Of a stretch of 64,000 nucleotides of DNA, positions 44,911-56,031 are shown in pieces. The position numbers were made by a program, and so were the translations under genes. This DNA is from Galeopsis tetrahit (lineage: Eukaryota > Streptophyta > Magnoliopsida > Lamiales > Lamiaceae). Location: positions 21,760,066-21,824,065 of the forward strand of contig OY776124.1 of NCBI GenBank assembly GCA_963675135.1. Reading direction: 5' to 3'. The first letter of the stretch is position 1. Each line of letters begins with the position of its first letter. Below the pieces are notes generated by a model. That model did no database searches. It worked only from the letters and a program-made list of their open reading frames with translations, and was not told the DNA's origin.

Positions 44911-47900
44911 TCATGTGCTTGGATCCAAGAGTCCTAAGCTATAGCATAGGGTCTTGAATCTTTCTTTAGCTAGGGGCTTAGTCAAGATGTCTGCTCTTTG
45001 GATATCTGTGTGAATTTTCTCCATCTTGATGTCCTTGTTTTCAAGGTGGTCTCTTATAAAATGATGTCGAATGTCGATATGCTTGCATCTTGTGTGAAGG
45101 ACTGGATTTTGAGTGATGGCAATGGCACTGCTGCTATCACAATAGATAGGAACTTCTCTTGCTTCTATATTGTAATCCTTGAGTTGTTGAACTAGCCAGA
45201 GCAGCTGACTACAACAACTTCCAGCTGCCATATATTCTGCTTTAGTGGTGGAGGTTGCAACTGAAGTTTGCTTCTTTGAGAACCATGATATCAACTTGTT
45301 GCCTAGGAATTGACAGGTTCCAGATTTGGATTTCCTATCAATTCTATATCCTCCATAGTCTGAGTCAGAATAACCACTCAATTCTAGATTGTCATCAGCA
45401 GGGTACCATAGTCCTAGATTGAATGTTCCTTTTAGGTACTTGAGAATTTTCCTTGCTGCTTCTAGATGACTTTGCTTTGGGTTTGCTTGAAACCTAGCAC
45501 ATACTCCTACAACAATTGTTATGTCTGGTCTGCTAGCTGTAAGATATAGTAGAGATCCAATAAGTGCTCTATATTCAGCTTGATCAACTGCCTGTCCAGA
45601 CTCGTCTGGTTCCATTTTGAATGATGTCATCATTGGAATTCTTGCAGTCTTGCTTTGTAGAGCTTTGAATCTTTCCAATAGGCTTTTGGTGTACTTGGAC
45701 TGATTGATGAAGATCCCTTCTGGATTCTGTTTGACTTGGAGTCCTAGGAAATAGTTCATCTCACCCATCATACTCATTTCGAATTTTCCTTGCATAAGTT
45801 CAGAGAACTTCTTGCACATATCTTGATTTGGTGATCCAAATATAATATCATCTACATATATTTGCACCATTAGAATGTCTTCAACTTCTTGTATTCTGAA
45901 AAGTGTTCTGTCAACTTTGCCTTTTGTGTAACCATTGTCAAGTAGGAATTGTGACAATGTGTCATACCAGGCTCTGGGAGCTTGCTTCAGAACATAGAGG
46001 GCCTTCTTCAGACGATATACTTGATCTCCTTTTTCGAATCCTGGAGGCTGTTCTACATACACTTCTTCTACCAAAATACCATTCAGAAAAGCACTCTTGA
46101 CGTCCATTTGATATACCTTGAAGCCCATATATGATGCATAAGCTAGAAACAGTCGGATGGCTTCTAATCTGGCTACTAGAGCAAAGGTTTCATCATAGTC
46201 AATTCCTTCAGATTGTGAGTATCCTTTTGCAACTAGCCTTGCTTTATTTCTAGTTATCACATCATTTTCGTCCTTTTTTATTCTTGAATACCCACTTTGT
46301 TCCTACTACATTGTGGTTTTCAGGACGATCTACCAATTCCCATACTTCATTTCTTTCGAATTGGTTTAGTTCTTCTTGCATAGCAGTGATCCAATTGCTA
46401 TCTGTCATTGCTTCTTCTATGTCAGCTGGTTCAATGTTAGACAAGAAAGCACACCAGCAGAACATAGATGATTGGGGGTTCTGATACAGTTGTCTTCTGG
46501 TCTTGACACCTGAGTCTGCTCCTCCTAAGATGAGGTTTGATGGATGGTTGTTTCTCCATGTATGTCTTACAGGAGTATCTGCATTTGATGAGCTTGGATT
46601 CTCATCTGTTCTAGTGCCATCAGGAGGGTTGACTTGATTAGGTCGATCATCATCTGTATCTTGTGTGTCAAAGAGATCATTCCCCCTTGCATTTGGGATT
46701 GTTGCATCTTTATTATGGACAGCTTGCTCAGCTTGAGTTTGAGATCTAGTGACTGGTCTGTGTGGTTTATCCTCCACTGGTTCTTCAGGGAATTGTTCAT
46801 TGACTTCAATAAACTCATCAGACTTGGTCTTGATCACTAGTTTCTTCATCTGATCTACAATTGAGTCTGTTTCTACTGCACTCTTTTCACAAGATTCATC
46901 AAAAACAACATGAGGTGTTTCTTCCAAAAGAAGGGTTCGTTTGTTGAATACTCTAAATGCTTTGCTAGTTGAGGAGTATCCCAAGAATATCCCCTCACCT
47001 GCTTTGGCATCAAAAGCATTCAAATAACTTTTCCCATTGTTGTGAATGAAACACTTACAACCAAATATATGAAAGTAAGATACTCTAGGTTTTCTTCCTT
47101 TCCACAGTTCATATGGGGTTTTCTCATGGATTTTGTGAATACCTGACCTGTTTTGAGTGTGACAAGCTGTGTTGATAGCTTCTGCCCAAAGCTTCTTAGG
47201 AGTGGAGAATTCAGCAAGGAGTGTTCTTGCAGCTTCTTTGAGCGTTCTGACTCTTCTTTCAGCTACACCATTCTGTTGTGGTGTTCTTGCTGCACTTGTC
47301 TCATGCTGAATACCATTAGAAGTACAATAGGCAATAATATAAGAGTTAATAAATTCAGTGCCTTTGTGACTTCTAATTTTCACAATAGGTTCTCCTTTCT
47401 CTACTTGGATCCTCTTTAATAGTTCAGGGAGCTTCTGCTGAGTTCCACTCTTCTTGTATAAGAAGATAACCCAGGTAAACTTGGAGTAGTCATCTACAAC
47501 AATAAGAGTGTACTTTCTCCCCGTTAGTGTGGTTGGAGTGATTGGTCCAAAAAGATTCATGTGAAGCAATTCAAGAGCTCTGCTGGTTGATGCTGTCTTC
47601 TTGGTCCTAAAAGAGACCTTTGTTTGCTTTCCTTGTTGACATGCATCACACACCTGATCTTTACAGTAGAGTTCATTAGGCAGACCATCAACTAAGGATT
47701 CCCTTGCTAGCTTGTTCATAGTCTTAAAGTTCAGATGACTAAGACGTTTGTGCCATAGCCAGCTGACATCTTTAGGGCTCTTCACAAGCAGACATGTATC
47801 GTTAGGACAACTGTTCCAATTTGCAAGATACATACTTCCTTTTCTAGTTCCTGTTAGAAGGTTTTATTTTGTTCTTTTATCACTTATGAGACACTCATCT

Positions 47901-48190
47901 TTAGAGAATTTTACTGAGTAACCCGTGTCACATAAATGAGAAACATATAATAAATTAAACTTTAAACCTTCTACATATGATACATCATGTACCTCAATGT
48001 CACCATTTTTAAGGGTGCCATATCCTTTTGTGTTACCGTGCGCGTTATCACCAAAGAAGACTTTTGGACCTCTCTTTTCTGTGTAGTTGGTCAGCAGGTC
48101 TTTGGTTCCAGTCATATGGGTTGAGCATCCACTATCTATGTACCATATCTCTCCTGCTAGACCTCCTCTTCTGTATAGGTCCCTCCTTTC
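44911..48190 (-). pseudogene. pol: Copia pol of element A2, fused in frame to gag
   Basis: Minus strand from 48190. DLYRRGG and protease motif WYIDSGCSTHMTG come first. A TAA at about 47861-47863 replaces Gln. The pre-integrase and integrase zinc regions follow, then the integrase core (NLFGPI, where the first Asp is Asn; RSHKGTEF, where the second Asp is His; RTPQQNGVAERRVRTLKEA) and the linker. A one-base excess in an A run (plus T6 46274-46279) comes after FKNKK. RT has YVDD (about 45849-45860) and RNase H ends RADILTKPLAKERF at 44911. Two of the three integrase catalytic residues are changed, so this integrase should be inactive even without the stops. Confidence 0.9.
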
Positions 48191-49456
48191 CTCATTTTCT
48201 CCTATGGCCATCATAGCTAGATCATCTGAATCATCTGAGTAGATTTGACAGTCTGGTGATGTAGGAAGTTCATCACTTTGATATTTAGATTCTTCAGTCA
48301 CCATTGCTTGCTTATCTGAATTTCTTCTGTCTCTTCTTGGCCTTCTTTCTTCTTTGTCATCCAGCTCAGGGCATTCATAGACATAATGTCCTGGTTTGCG
48401 ACAATTGAAGCATGCTCCAGGTTTTTTATTTGAACTGCCTTTCCTTGGAGGAGTGGCATCTCTTCTTTTGGAGCCTCGGCTGTCAGATGACTCCATATCC
48501 TTTCTAGGATACCTTTCTGGTGTTCTTTCTCTGGAGCCTCTAGAGGGTGAACTGGCTCTTCTATCTTTGTAGTTTCTATAGAATTTTCTCTATTTGCTGT
48601 TGAGAGTGTTCATCCTTTCGAATCTTTTGATCATAAGGGCCATTTGCTCTTTCAGACTCATGTCTGATCCTTCAAAGTCTTCTGTTTTCAGAGAGGTCTT
48701 GCCAGATGAGGTGCTTGCAGCTTTTGTATTAGCTGCCTAGAAAGCTACAGACTTGGAAGTAGATGGAGTTGCAGTAGGTTCATCACTTCCTGAGTTTTCT
48801 TCTCTTTCAAGATCATATTCATGAGCTTTTAGGTTCTGAAATAGAGTCTGTGCAGACCACTCCTTGATATCTTGAGTATCTTTCATGATGGCCTTCTTGA
48901 GTCTCCATTTCTTGGTTAGAGAGTCTAAGATCTTTAGATTTTTCTCTCTATTTGTATATTTCTTGCCCAGAGATTCTATCTCATTGATGATCTTGGTAAA
49001 TATATTGTCTAGTTGATCAATAGACTCTTCTGGTTGCATCTTGAAGTGTTCAAACTTCTTGACTGCTGTTGTCAACTTGCTCTCCTTGATCAGCTCAGTT
49101 CCTTCACAGAGGAGTGCTAGAGCATCCCACATATCCTTAGCTGTTTCACAATTGATTACTTTTGCAATGTACTCATTTGGAAGAGTTTGCATGATGTAAT
49201 CTTGAGCAATGCAGTCAAGGTTTGACTGCTTCATTTCTTCTGGTGTGAGATCCTTCATCGGCTTGGGGGCAAGTTCTCCAACTGGAACTTCTGGATCACC
49301 ATTTGCAGTGTTGACTGCCATGATGGTGATTGGGCCTTCGGTGATTACTGACCACATCTTGTAGTGGACTGATGTGAGATTCTTCCTCATCCTGATCTTC
49401 CAGTAATCATAATCCTCCACTGAAAACTTAGGCAACTTACGCATATTAGCACTCAT
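48191..49456 (-). pseudogene. gag: gag of element A2: capsid region and zinc knuckle, coiled coil missing
   Basis: The ATG at 49456 (MSANMRKLPKF) matches element A; the frame is open a little further upstream. It is a UBN2-like capsid region, with a stop at about 48736 in STSKSVAF and a TAG at 48590-48592. The Arg/Ser-rich stretch and zinc knuckle CFNCRKPGHYVYEC follow, then LAMMAIGENE. There the frame passes straight into pol (EERRDLYRRGG) because the coiled coil, basic tail and gag stop are absent. The joint coincides exactly with the GT...AG limits in element A. Confidence 0.8.
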
Positions 49457-49573
49457 GCTGTATGAGTTTTCGAAAACAAGTTTTTCAAAAGAAAAACATC
49501 TGTTCAAGAGGACTACAGAAAGACTCCCTCAAGTCTTCTGATAATCTAGAGACAGTAGTCCGATAGAACCACT

Positions 49574-49585
49574 GCTCTGATACCA
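49574..49585 (-). promoter_or_regulatory. Primer-binding site of element A2
   Basis: Minus strand TGGTATCAGAGC, two bases from the 5' LTR. Confidence 0.88.
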
Positions 49586-49587
49586 CT

Positions 49588-51043
49588 TGTTGGTCCCTGA
49601 ACGAGTAGTGAATGGGATTAAAGTCTAGAGGGGAGGGGTGAATAGACTTTAAAACTTTTTCAAGAGAGTTGGGGAACCTCTTCTGATTGCTATGTCAACT
49701 GGACTGCAAGTCTGCTGGTCCAGATGACTATGGTGATCTGTATGAAGAGATTGTATGCGGAATTATGGTAGGCCTTGTTTAGACTCGTTCTTTTGTTTCT
49801 TATGAAAGTGTTAACTTATTTTTACTTAATGAAAGTACTCAGCTGATGCTGGTTTGAAAGTTGTGGCCTTAGTTGAAGAATGTTGAAAACACAGTATGCA
49901 CTATATAAAAAAAATGGAGAGACAGCAATGTAAAGTGCAGAAAGATAAATAACACCAGGTTTATAGTGGTTCGGATATACGATCCTACGTCCACTCTCAC
50001 GTCCTAACGTGATGTTTAATCCCTTTAATTTACCACAAATTACAAGGGTCTTGACCTTTATAGTCCCAAGGATAGGACTTTGAGATCTGAGCCGTCCTAA
50101 CAGCTACGGTCTCCACAAGTGATTGTAAGCACTTGCACTTTGAGGGGTTCAAAAACTTTAACCTTTCGGTGAGGGTTTGGGGTTTTTGAAGTGTATCCAA
50201 CTAATGGTTCAAGCTTATAAATTGCTTAACCACTATGCCTAAAACAATTGATATACAATATGAACAGGTTTCAGGTTCTTATGGGTTGGATAGAAATCAC
50301 TTAAGAGCTAAAAGTATTCTAAGGCTTTCTGGGCTCTTGGAGAATTCTTAGAACAATATGGCTTTTGCTTGATTGCTTGCTTAGCTTGTTGAATTCTCTT
50401 GTGTGATCTTGTACTTGTGATTTCTCATCCTCTTGTATTTATAATGGTGATTGCTTGCAACTAGCCGTTGGAGTTGACTAGCCGTTGGGGCAATCTTTCC
50501 ATATTGGCTTGATCCCATGATTCCAGCTGCTTGATTGCTCAAATCCTGGGATCATGTCAATCTTCTAAATAAGGTAAGTCTTCATTTGAATTGCACGATG
50601 ACTTTGGGAATCAGCCGAGTCCTGGAAGAGTACATAGTCTTCTGATCTGTACTACTAGTCTTCTGACTACTCTTCTGGCCTTAGGTCTTCTGTCTTCTGA
50701 TATCAGTCGAGTAACACTCGTCTGATCTGTGAATTATTTGTGCTGCTTTAGACCATCTTCAATCTTGGACTCCATCAGATAAGTAGGTATACAAGTACCT
50801 TACTTAACTGGCCTTCAAGGATCTTCTAGTCTTCATGTCTTCTACTCTTCTCATCTTGAGGGAGCGCATGTAAGCCGGGACTGTGCTAATCAAATGATAT
50901 CTATACAGTTGATCACACAAGACTAGTCTAAGATGTTCTATACTAAGTCAGCTGATCCTATTACATTTATAAACTCTAAGTGTTTTGGCCATCAAAACTA
51001 TTCTAACATCAAGTGGGGCTTAGGGTGAATTTACATCCCAACA
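49588..51043 (-). mobile_element. 5' LTR of element A2
   Basis: 1456 bp with a minus-strand TATA box at 50436-50443. Its last 652 bp (50392-51043), together with 40 bp of flanking element C (to 51083), are repeated at 53338-54029 with only a few differences. Shared private variants such as GATCCCATGATT and AAGATGTTCTATACTAAG show that the repeat derives from this very LTR. Confidence 0.93.
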
Positions 51044-51083
51044 TCTTAGTTGCTCGAGTAAGTGAGCTAAGTACCTCAGCTTC
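51044..51083 (-). mobile_element. Short flank of element C between A2 and block E
   Basis: TSD TCTTA, then about 35 bp of element C gag. The same 40 bp recurs at 53990-54029, where it is followed by the true continuation of C gag. Here it is followed by the foreign gag of element E. Confidence 0.8.
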
Positions 51084-52404
51084 TGGTGTTCCAATCATCT
51101 AACAACTTTTGGTGTTCCTTGTCATCAGTCCTTTTTCCTACATCATCAACTAAACCATTAAAACAGTTCAAATCTGGGTGACTCTGTTCTGATGTTGCTG
51201 TAGATGTTGAGACATCAGGTACAGCATCAGAATCTGTTTCATCCAGATCATCATCTGAGGAATCATTATAATCAATTCTGGTAAAATTAGAATATTCAGT
51301 CTGATTTAATTCATCAAGATCATCATCATCAGATTCATCACTCAAGGTAGCACTAAAGTTCAGTTTTTGCTTAAGTCTAGTGTTGGCACATTCATTTGCA
51401 TAATGGCCATAACCAGAACAAGCATTGCATTGAACTGATTTTCGAAATTCAGGATCATACCTTGGTTTACCTTCACTCTTTGATAGTCTTGGTGTGAATT
51501 GAGCTTTCCTCCTTTCTGGTTGAGGTGTTGATGTATTGATTTGAATCTTAGGCTGAATGTTTCTAGATTTGTTCACTGATTTCTTAAGAAACTTATTAAA
51601 GTGCTTAGTGAGCAAGGCAATGTTGTTAGGATTGTTGAGACATTCATCAAGCAATTCTTCATCAGAATCAACTTCAGTAATGATGGGTTGAGCTTCAGAA
51701 GTGTTTGATGTTTCCCCTTTAAAAACTACAACTTTCTTATTAGCATTAGCTTCATCATCTTGATTAGTGTTTATTTCATATGTTCTAAGAATACTCACTA
51801 ACTCATTTTGACTTAACTTATCTGTATCTTTTGCCTCTTCAATAGCACAGATTTTAGCATCAAATCTTTTAGGAACAGATCTTAATATCTTATGAACTAC
51901 TCTAACATTAGAAATAGGGTCACCAAGAGAATGTGATTCATTGATAATCTCACTTAACCTTTCATTGTAGGCTGTAATTGTTTCATCTTCCTTCATTCGG
52001 AGATTCTCAAACTTTGTCCCCAACATTCGAAGCTTTGTCCTTCGAACACTGTCTGAACCCTCACAATGCTCTTGCAACCTGTCCCATGCATCTTTAGAAG
52101 TAGAACAGTTAGATATAATTTTAAACATTGAAACATCAACAGAAGTAAAAATTGCATTTAAAGCTTTAGAATTGTAGCTTGCTGTTGTTATTTCATCAGC
52201 CGTCCAGTCAACTTCTCTCTTGAGTTGTATTTCACCATCTGCGTCTGCTGGTCTTTTTGGAGCTTCCCAACCTGTAAGTACAGTCCTCCAAGCACGTTCA
52301 TCAACTGACTTGATGTACATACGCATCTTAGGCTTCCAATAAGCGTAATTCGATCCATCTAATACGGGTGGCCTAAGTGCCGTGGATATGTGATGTGTTT
52401 CCAT
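51076..52404 (-). CDS. gag: gag of copia element E, 3' end cut at the block edge
   Basis: Likely start METHHISTALRPPVLDG at 52404; the frame is open to 52467. It is a UBN2-type capsid region (NYAYWKPKMRMYIKS, SKDAWDRLQEHCEG, LRMLGTKFENLRM, AYNERLSEIINE), a Lys-rich linker, zinc knuckle CNACSGYGHYANEC, then an Asp/Ser-rich acidic tail. The frame runs to 51076, but its last four or so codons belong to element C sequence across the junction at 51083/51084, so the natural C-terminus and pol are missing. It is not closely related to the other gags here. Otherwise it has no internal stop. Confidence 0.82.
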   Translation of the reverse strand: METHHISTALRPPVLDGSNYAYWKPKMRMYIKSVDERAWRTVLTGWEAPKRPADADGEIQLKREVDWTADEITTASYNSKALNAIFTSVDVSMFKIISNCSTSKDAWDRLQEHCEGSDSVRRTKLRMLGTKFENLRMKEDETITAYNERLSEIINESHSLGDPISNVRVVHKILRSVPKRFDAKICAIEEAKDTDKLSQNELVSILRTYEINTNQDDEANANKKVVVFKGETSNTSEAQPIITEVDSDEELLDECLNNPNNIALLTKHFNKFLKKSVNKSRNIQPKIQINTSTPQPERRKAQFTPRLSKSEGKPRYDPEFRKSVQCNACSGYGHYANECANTRLKQKLNFSATLSDESDDDDLDELNQTEYSNFTRIDYNDSSDDDLDETDSDAVPDVSTSTATSEQSHPDLNCFNGLVDDVGKRTDDKEHQKLLDDWNTRS

Positions 52405-52453
52405 TGCTAAAAACACACTTGACCAAAGATCTAACCTAGTGTCGTCAGGTATC

Positions 52454-52466
52454 GGCTCTGATACCA
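52454..52466 (-). promoter_or_regulatory. Primer-binding site of element E
   Basis: Minus strand TGGTATCAGAGCC, two bases after the LTR end ACTTTCA. Confidence 0.85.
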
Positions 52467-52468
52467 AC

Positions 52469-53337
52469 TGAAAGTGTGCTGGTATGGATGTATAAAAGTG
52501 TTTAAGTTTAAGTAGAATAATGTTGTACTAAATGTTGTGACAATTGGTACAACACTGGCTCTAACAGAATATAAGAAATTATGATTAACACAGCGGAAGA
52601 CTTGAAACACTAAAAAAAAACGAGACACAGTGGAAATAATTTTTCACATAGATTTTATAAATAAAAATCTATGCTAGCCTTACGGCGAAAATCAATACTT
52701 ATCTTCAAGTATAAATGTTGTGTGAAATGTTACAGCATTAACATTCACAACAGAAACTACAAACGAGGCAGGTGCCTTGTTCTAAAAACGAACTAAGTGT
52801 ATAATGTATACACTGTCGAAATGCCTAGTTTATCTAAAGATTACACTCTCAATAGATAAGAAGACACACAGCCATACGGGTGGGATACGAACGTATGATC
52901 TAAAAGGTAGTTCTATTGGCCACAATTCCTAACAGGGATATACGCTCGGTCTAGGAAGTTGATCGAATAGAGTACACTAATTTGAGAAGCCTTCCATCGG
53001 TATTTATAGTAGTGGGGTGCTGATTCTAGAGGCTTCCACATTGAGGTCCTATTTTTTAGGAACTCAACTTCCACAACTTCCATGATCTTTTTAGATCCTT
53101 CTAGGCTGCTCCAGGTCGTTCCAAATGTATCTAGGCCGTTCTAGCATGTTCTCCAATGTTCTGGAATCTTCCAGGTTCCAGATCCTTGTAGAAGCTTCTA
53201 GATTCTGCCAGAAATGCGACAACATTTAGATCAACATTTAATGTAGCATTTCAGAAAAGACTTAGAAAAAATCTCGGAAGGTCAAATTAAGATGTTGTTG
53301 ATAATGTTAAGGCATTTAAGGATTAACAACATCTACA
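52469..53337 (-). mobile_element. 5' LTR of element E
   Basis: 869 bp, minus-strand ends TGTAGATGTTGTTAATCC and ACACTTTCA. It is not related to the A, B or C LTRs. It abuts the duplicated A2 LTR segment at 53338. Confidence 0.75.
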
Positions 53338-54029
53338 AATTCTCTTGTGTGATCTCGTACTTGTGATTTCTCATCCTCTTGTATTTATAATGGTGATTGC
53401 TTGCAACTAGCCGTTGGAGTTGACTAGCCGTTGGGGCAATCTTTCCATATTGGCTTGATCCCATGATTCCAGCTGCTTGATTGCTCAAATCCTGGGATCA
53501 TGTCAATCTTCTAAATAAGGTAAGTCTTCATTTGAATTGCACGATGACTTTGGGAATCAGCCGAGTCCTGGAAGAGTACATAGTCTTCTGATCTGTACTA
53601 CTAGTCTTCTGACTACTCTTCTGGCCTTAGGTCTTCTGTCTTCTGATATCAGTCGAGTAACACTCGTCTGATCTGTGAATTATTTGTAATGCTTTAGACC
53701 ATCTTCAATCTTGGACTCCATCAAATAAGTAGGTATACAAGTACCTTACTTAACTGGCCTTCAAGGATCTTCTAGTCTTCATGTCTTCTACTCTTCTCAT
53801 CTTGAGGGAGCGCATGTAAGCCGGGACTGTGCTAATCAAATGATATCTATACAGTTGATCACACAAGACTAGTCTAAGATGTTCTATACTAAGTCAGCTG
53901 ATCCTATTACATTTATAAACTCTAAGTGTTTTGGCCATCAAAACTATTCTAACATCAAGTGGGGCTTAGGGTGAATTTACATCCCAACATCTTAGTTGCT
54001 CGAGTAAGTGAGCTAAGTACCTCAGCTTC
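53338..54029 (-). repeat. Duplicated segment of the A2 5' LTR plus element C flank
   Basis: 692 bp nearly identical to 50392-51083, with a few base changes such as TGTAATGC for TGTGCTGC and TCAAATAAG for TCAGATAAG. It includes the LTR end CCCAACA, the TSD TCTTA and 35 bp of C gag. From 54030 it continues as the genuine C gag, so this is the original A2/C boundary or a copy of it. Confidence 0.88.
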
Positions 54030-55860
54030 CAACCCACTTTTATCAGCTGGAGATCTATACCTGTCTGACAGTGTTTGATTAATTTTAGAGGAATTAACCA
54101 AGTCAGCAAGTTTCAGATCTAAGCTTAGTACTTCAGTTTCTAGGAATCTATTGCGCTCTTCTAGTTTTTCATATTTGATCTTTAAATCATTAAACTCATT
54201 GGTCTCTATGGCTTGAGTTTTAAGTACATCCTGATGTAGTTTATCAAGAGATGAGTACTTTTCTTTGAGTTGTGACAACTCTTCTGATAAGCGCTCATTT
54301 AAAGAAACTACATTGGGATCTACTTTTAACTATGCTTCACGTAGATTGATGATTTCTTCTTTTAAAGAAATGTTCTCATCACTGATTTCCATGAATGCTT
54401 TGTTAGCCTGTAGGAGGTCTTCTTCAGTCACTCCATGAGAATGATGAAGACTACTCCCTACACCACTATCAACAGTATCACTTTCATCAGAATCAGAATT
54501 ATGACAAGAACGGAAAGAAGTGGCAGAAGATACCTCTTGTTCAATCTTGGCCATCAAGCTCAGCCCATCATCTGCAATGAAGGCTTCTTTCTCATTGCTA
54601 GAGGGGTATTCAGATGAAGACAAAGGCAACTCATCTGAATCTGTATCAGAATCATTGTATGCCATCATAGCCTTCTTACCCTTAGCATATCTTCTGTCTC
54701 TCCTTGCTTTCCTTTCTTATCTATCTTCAGAACTCAGATCAGGACACTCATATGCGTAGTAGCCTGGCTTTTCACAATTATAACACACTGAATTATTAGT
54801 AGACTTTTTAGTAGGAGAACGGTTACGGTTCCTATCCTTCCTATCAATAGAGTTCTTATCTCTCTTATCAAAAGAGTTCCTATCTCTTCTATTCTCATTA
54901 GAAACCTCATCCCTTCTTTCAGAAGAGGTGTGATCTCTTTTGATCCCAGAAGAGTCCCTGTTACTAGAACCCTTAGTCTCCTTATAAAATCTCTTATATC
55001 TACTATATCTTTTGTTCAGCTTGTCAAACCTCTTTATCATTAAGCTTAACTGATCCTTAAGAGTAAGATCAGTACTATCTAGTTCATCTTTTATGCTTGA
55101 GGACTTAGACTTAGATGATCTAGACATCTTAGAAGAGGAGGCTTTGAGAGCAACATTCTTAGAGATTTCCTTCTCCTTATCACTGCTAGCTACATGATCT
55201 TCTTCATCAAACTCGAATTCATGCGCCTTAAGTGTTTGAAACATAGTTTCAGCAGTCCAAGTATTTATGTCTTGAGTGGTCTTGATGATCATTTTGACCA
55301 TCTTCCATCTATCATCTAAAGACTTAAGAATACGCAAGTTAATCTCCCTATTAGTATAGGTCTTACCCAATACTTCAAGATCATTCATAATACGAGTAAA
55401 TCGAGTATCTAGCTGGTCAATAGATTCTCCAGCTTTCATGGTGAATGATTCAAATCTCTGTACAGCAGTGGACAACTTGCTTTCCTTGATCAGGGAGGTT
55501 CCTTCACAAAGGACAGCAAGCCTATCCCACATATCTTTAGCAGTCTTACATTTTAACACTTTGCCTAGATACTCATTGGGCAGAGTATGTAAAATGTAAT
55601 TCTTTGCTAAACTGTCCAAATTATTTTGCTACATTTCTTCTGAAGTAAGTTCTGACCTGGGTTTTGGCATGAGTTCACCTATAGCTTTGGAAGGGTCGAT
55701 AGTAGTAGTGTTGAGAGTCATTTTTGTGATTGGTCCTTCCTTGACAACGGATACCATCAGGTCATGTGTGGAAACTGAATATAGCTTCCATTCTGAGCTT
55801 CCAATAGTCATAATCTGCAATCTTGAACTTAGGTAGCTTGTTTGCATTAGTTTCATCCAT
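54030..55860 (-). pseudogene. gag: gag of element C (capsid region, zinc knuckle, coiled coil), degraded
   Basis: The start is probably the ATG at 55860, giving the Asn/Lys-rich N-terminus before LPKF. An early frameshift near 55790 and a stop at 55626-55628 follow. Then comes a UBN2-like capsid region (KTAKDMWDRLAVLCEG, LDTRFTRIMNDLEVLG) and a Ser/Arg/Asp-rich linker. The zinc knuckle is CYNCEKPGYYAYEC, in which the usual His is Tyr. An acidic MMAYNDSDTDSDELP patch and a coiled coil (about 54420-54030) follow. Further stops lie near 54716 and 54329. The frame continues beyond A2 at 38357. Confidence 0.8.
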
Positions 55861-56017
55861 AGTTGATCAATCAGATAAGATCAGTAATATAACGAGTATA
55901 TCAATATACTCAAGAAGTTGATTATATAAATAAAGTTCAAGGATCGGTGACTAAGAACAGTAAGACTTTCCTCAAAGTCTGTTGGGTTATCAAGAAACAG
56001 CAGTCCAAAGAACTACT

Positions 56018-56029
56018 GCTCTGATACCA
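56018..56029 (-). promoter_or_regulatory. Primer-binding site of element C
   Basis: Minus strand TGGTATCAGAGC, two bases after the 5' LTR end GGGACCAACA. Confidence 0.85.
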
Positions 56030-56031
56030 CT

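Larger units (their letters stand above)
38358..51043 (-). mobile_element. Element A2: full-length Sirevirus-like copia element with TSD
   Basis: 12,686 bp with both LTRs (38358-39785 and 49588-51043), PBS 49574-49585, gag, pol, ORF3 and PPT 39786-39799. The perfect 5-bp TSD TCTTA is at 38353-38357 and 51044-51048. It is inserted in the gag of element C. Both LTRs run TGTTGG to CCAACA. They differ by about 20 substitutions and a 28-bp deletion in the 3' copy, judged by eye. Each gene carries lesions, so the copy is not autonomous, but all parts are present. In gag it lacks the 1152-bp segment found in A. Confidence 0.95.
51084..53337 (-). mobile_element. Block E: 5' LTR, PBS and gag of a third copia family
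   Basis: 2254 bp from an unrelated copia element in minus orientation: complete 5' LTR, PBS and gag, truncated in the gag tail. Both sides are flanked by the same 692 bp (50392-51083 and 53338-54029). No pol, 3' LTR or ordinary 5-bp TSD is present. It therefore did not arrive as a normal integration, or has since been rearranged. Confidence 0.8.
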
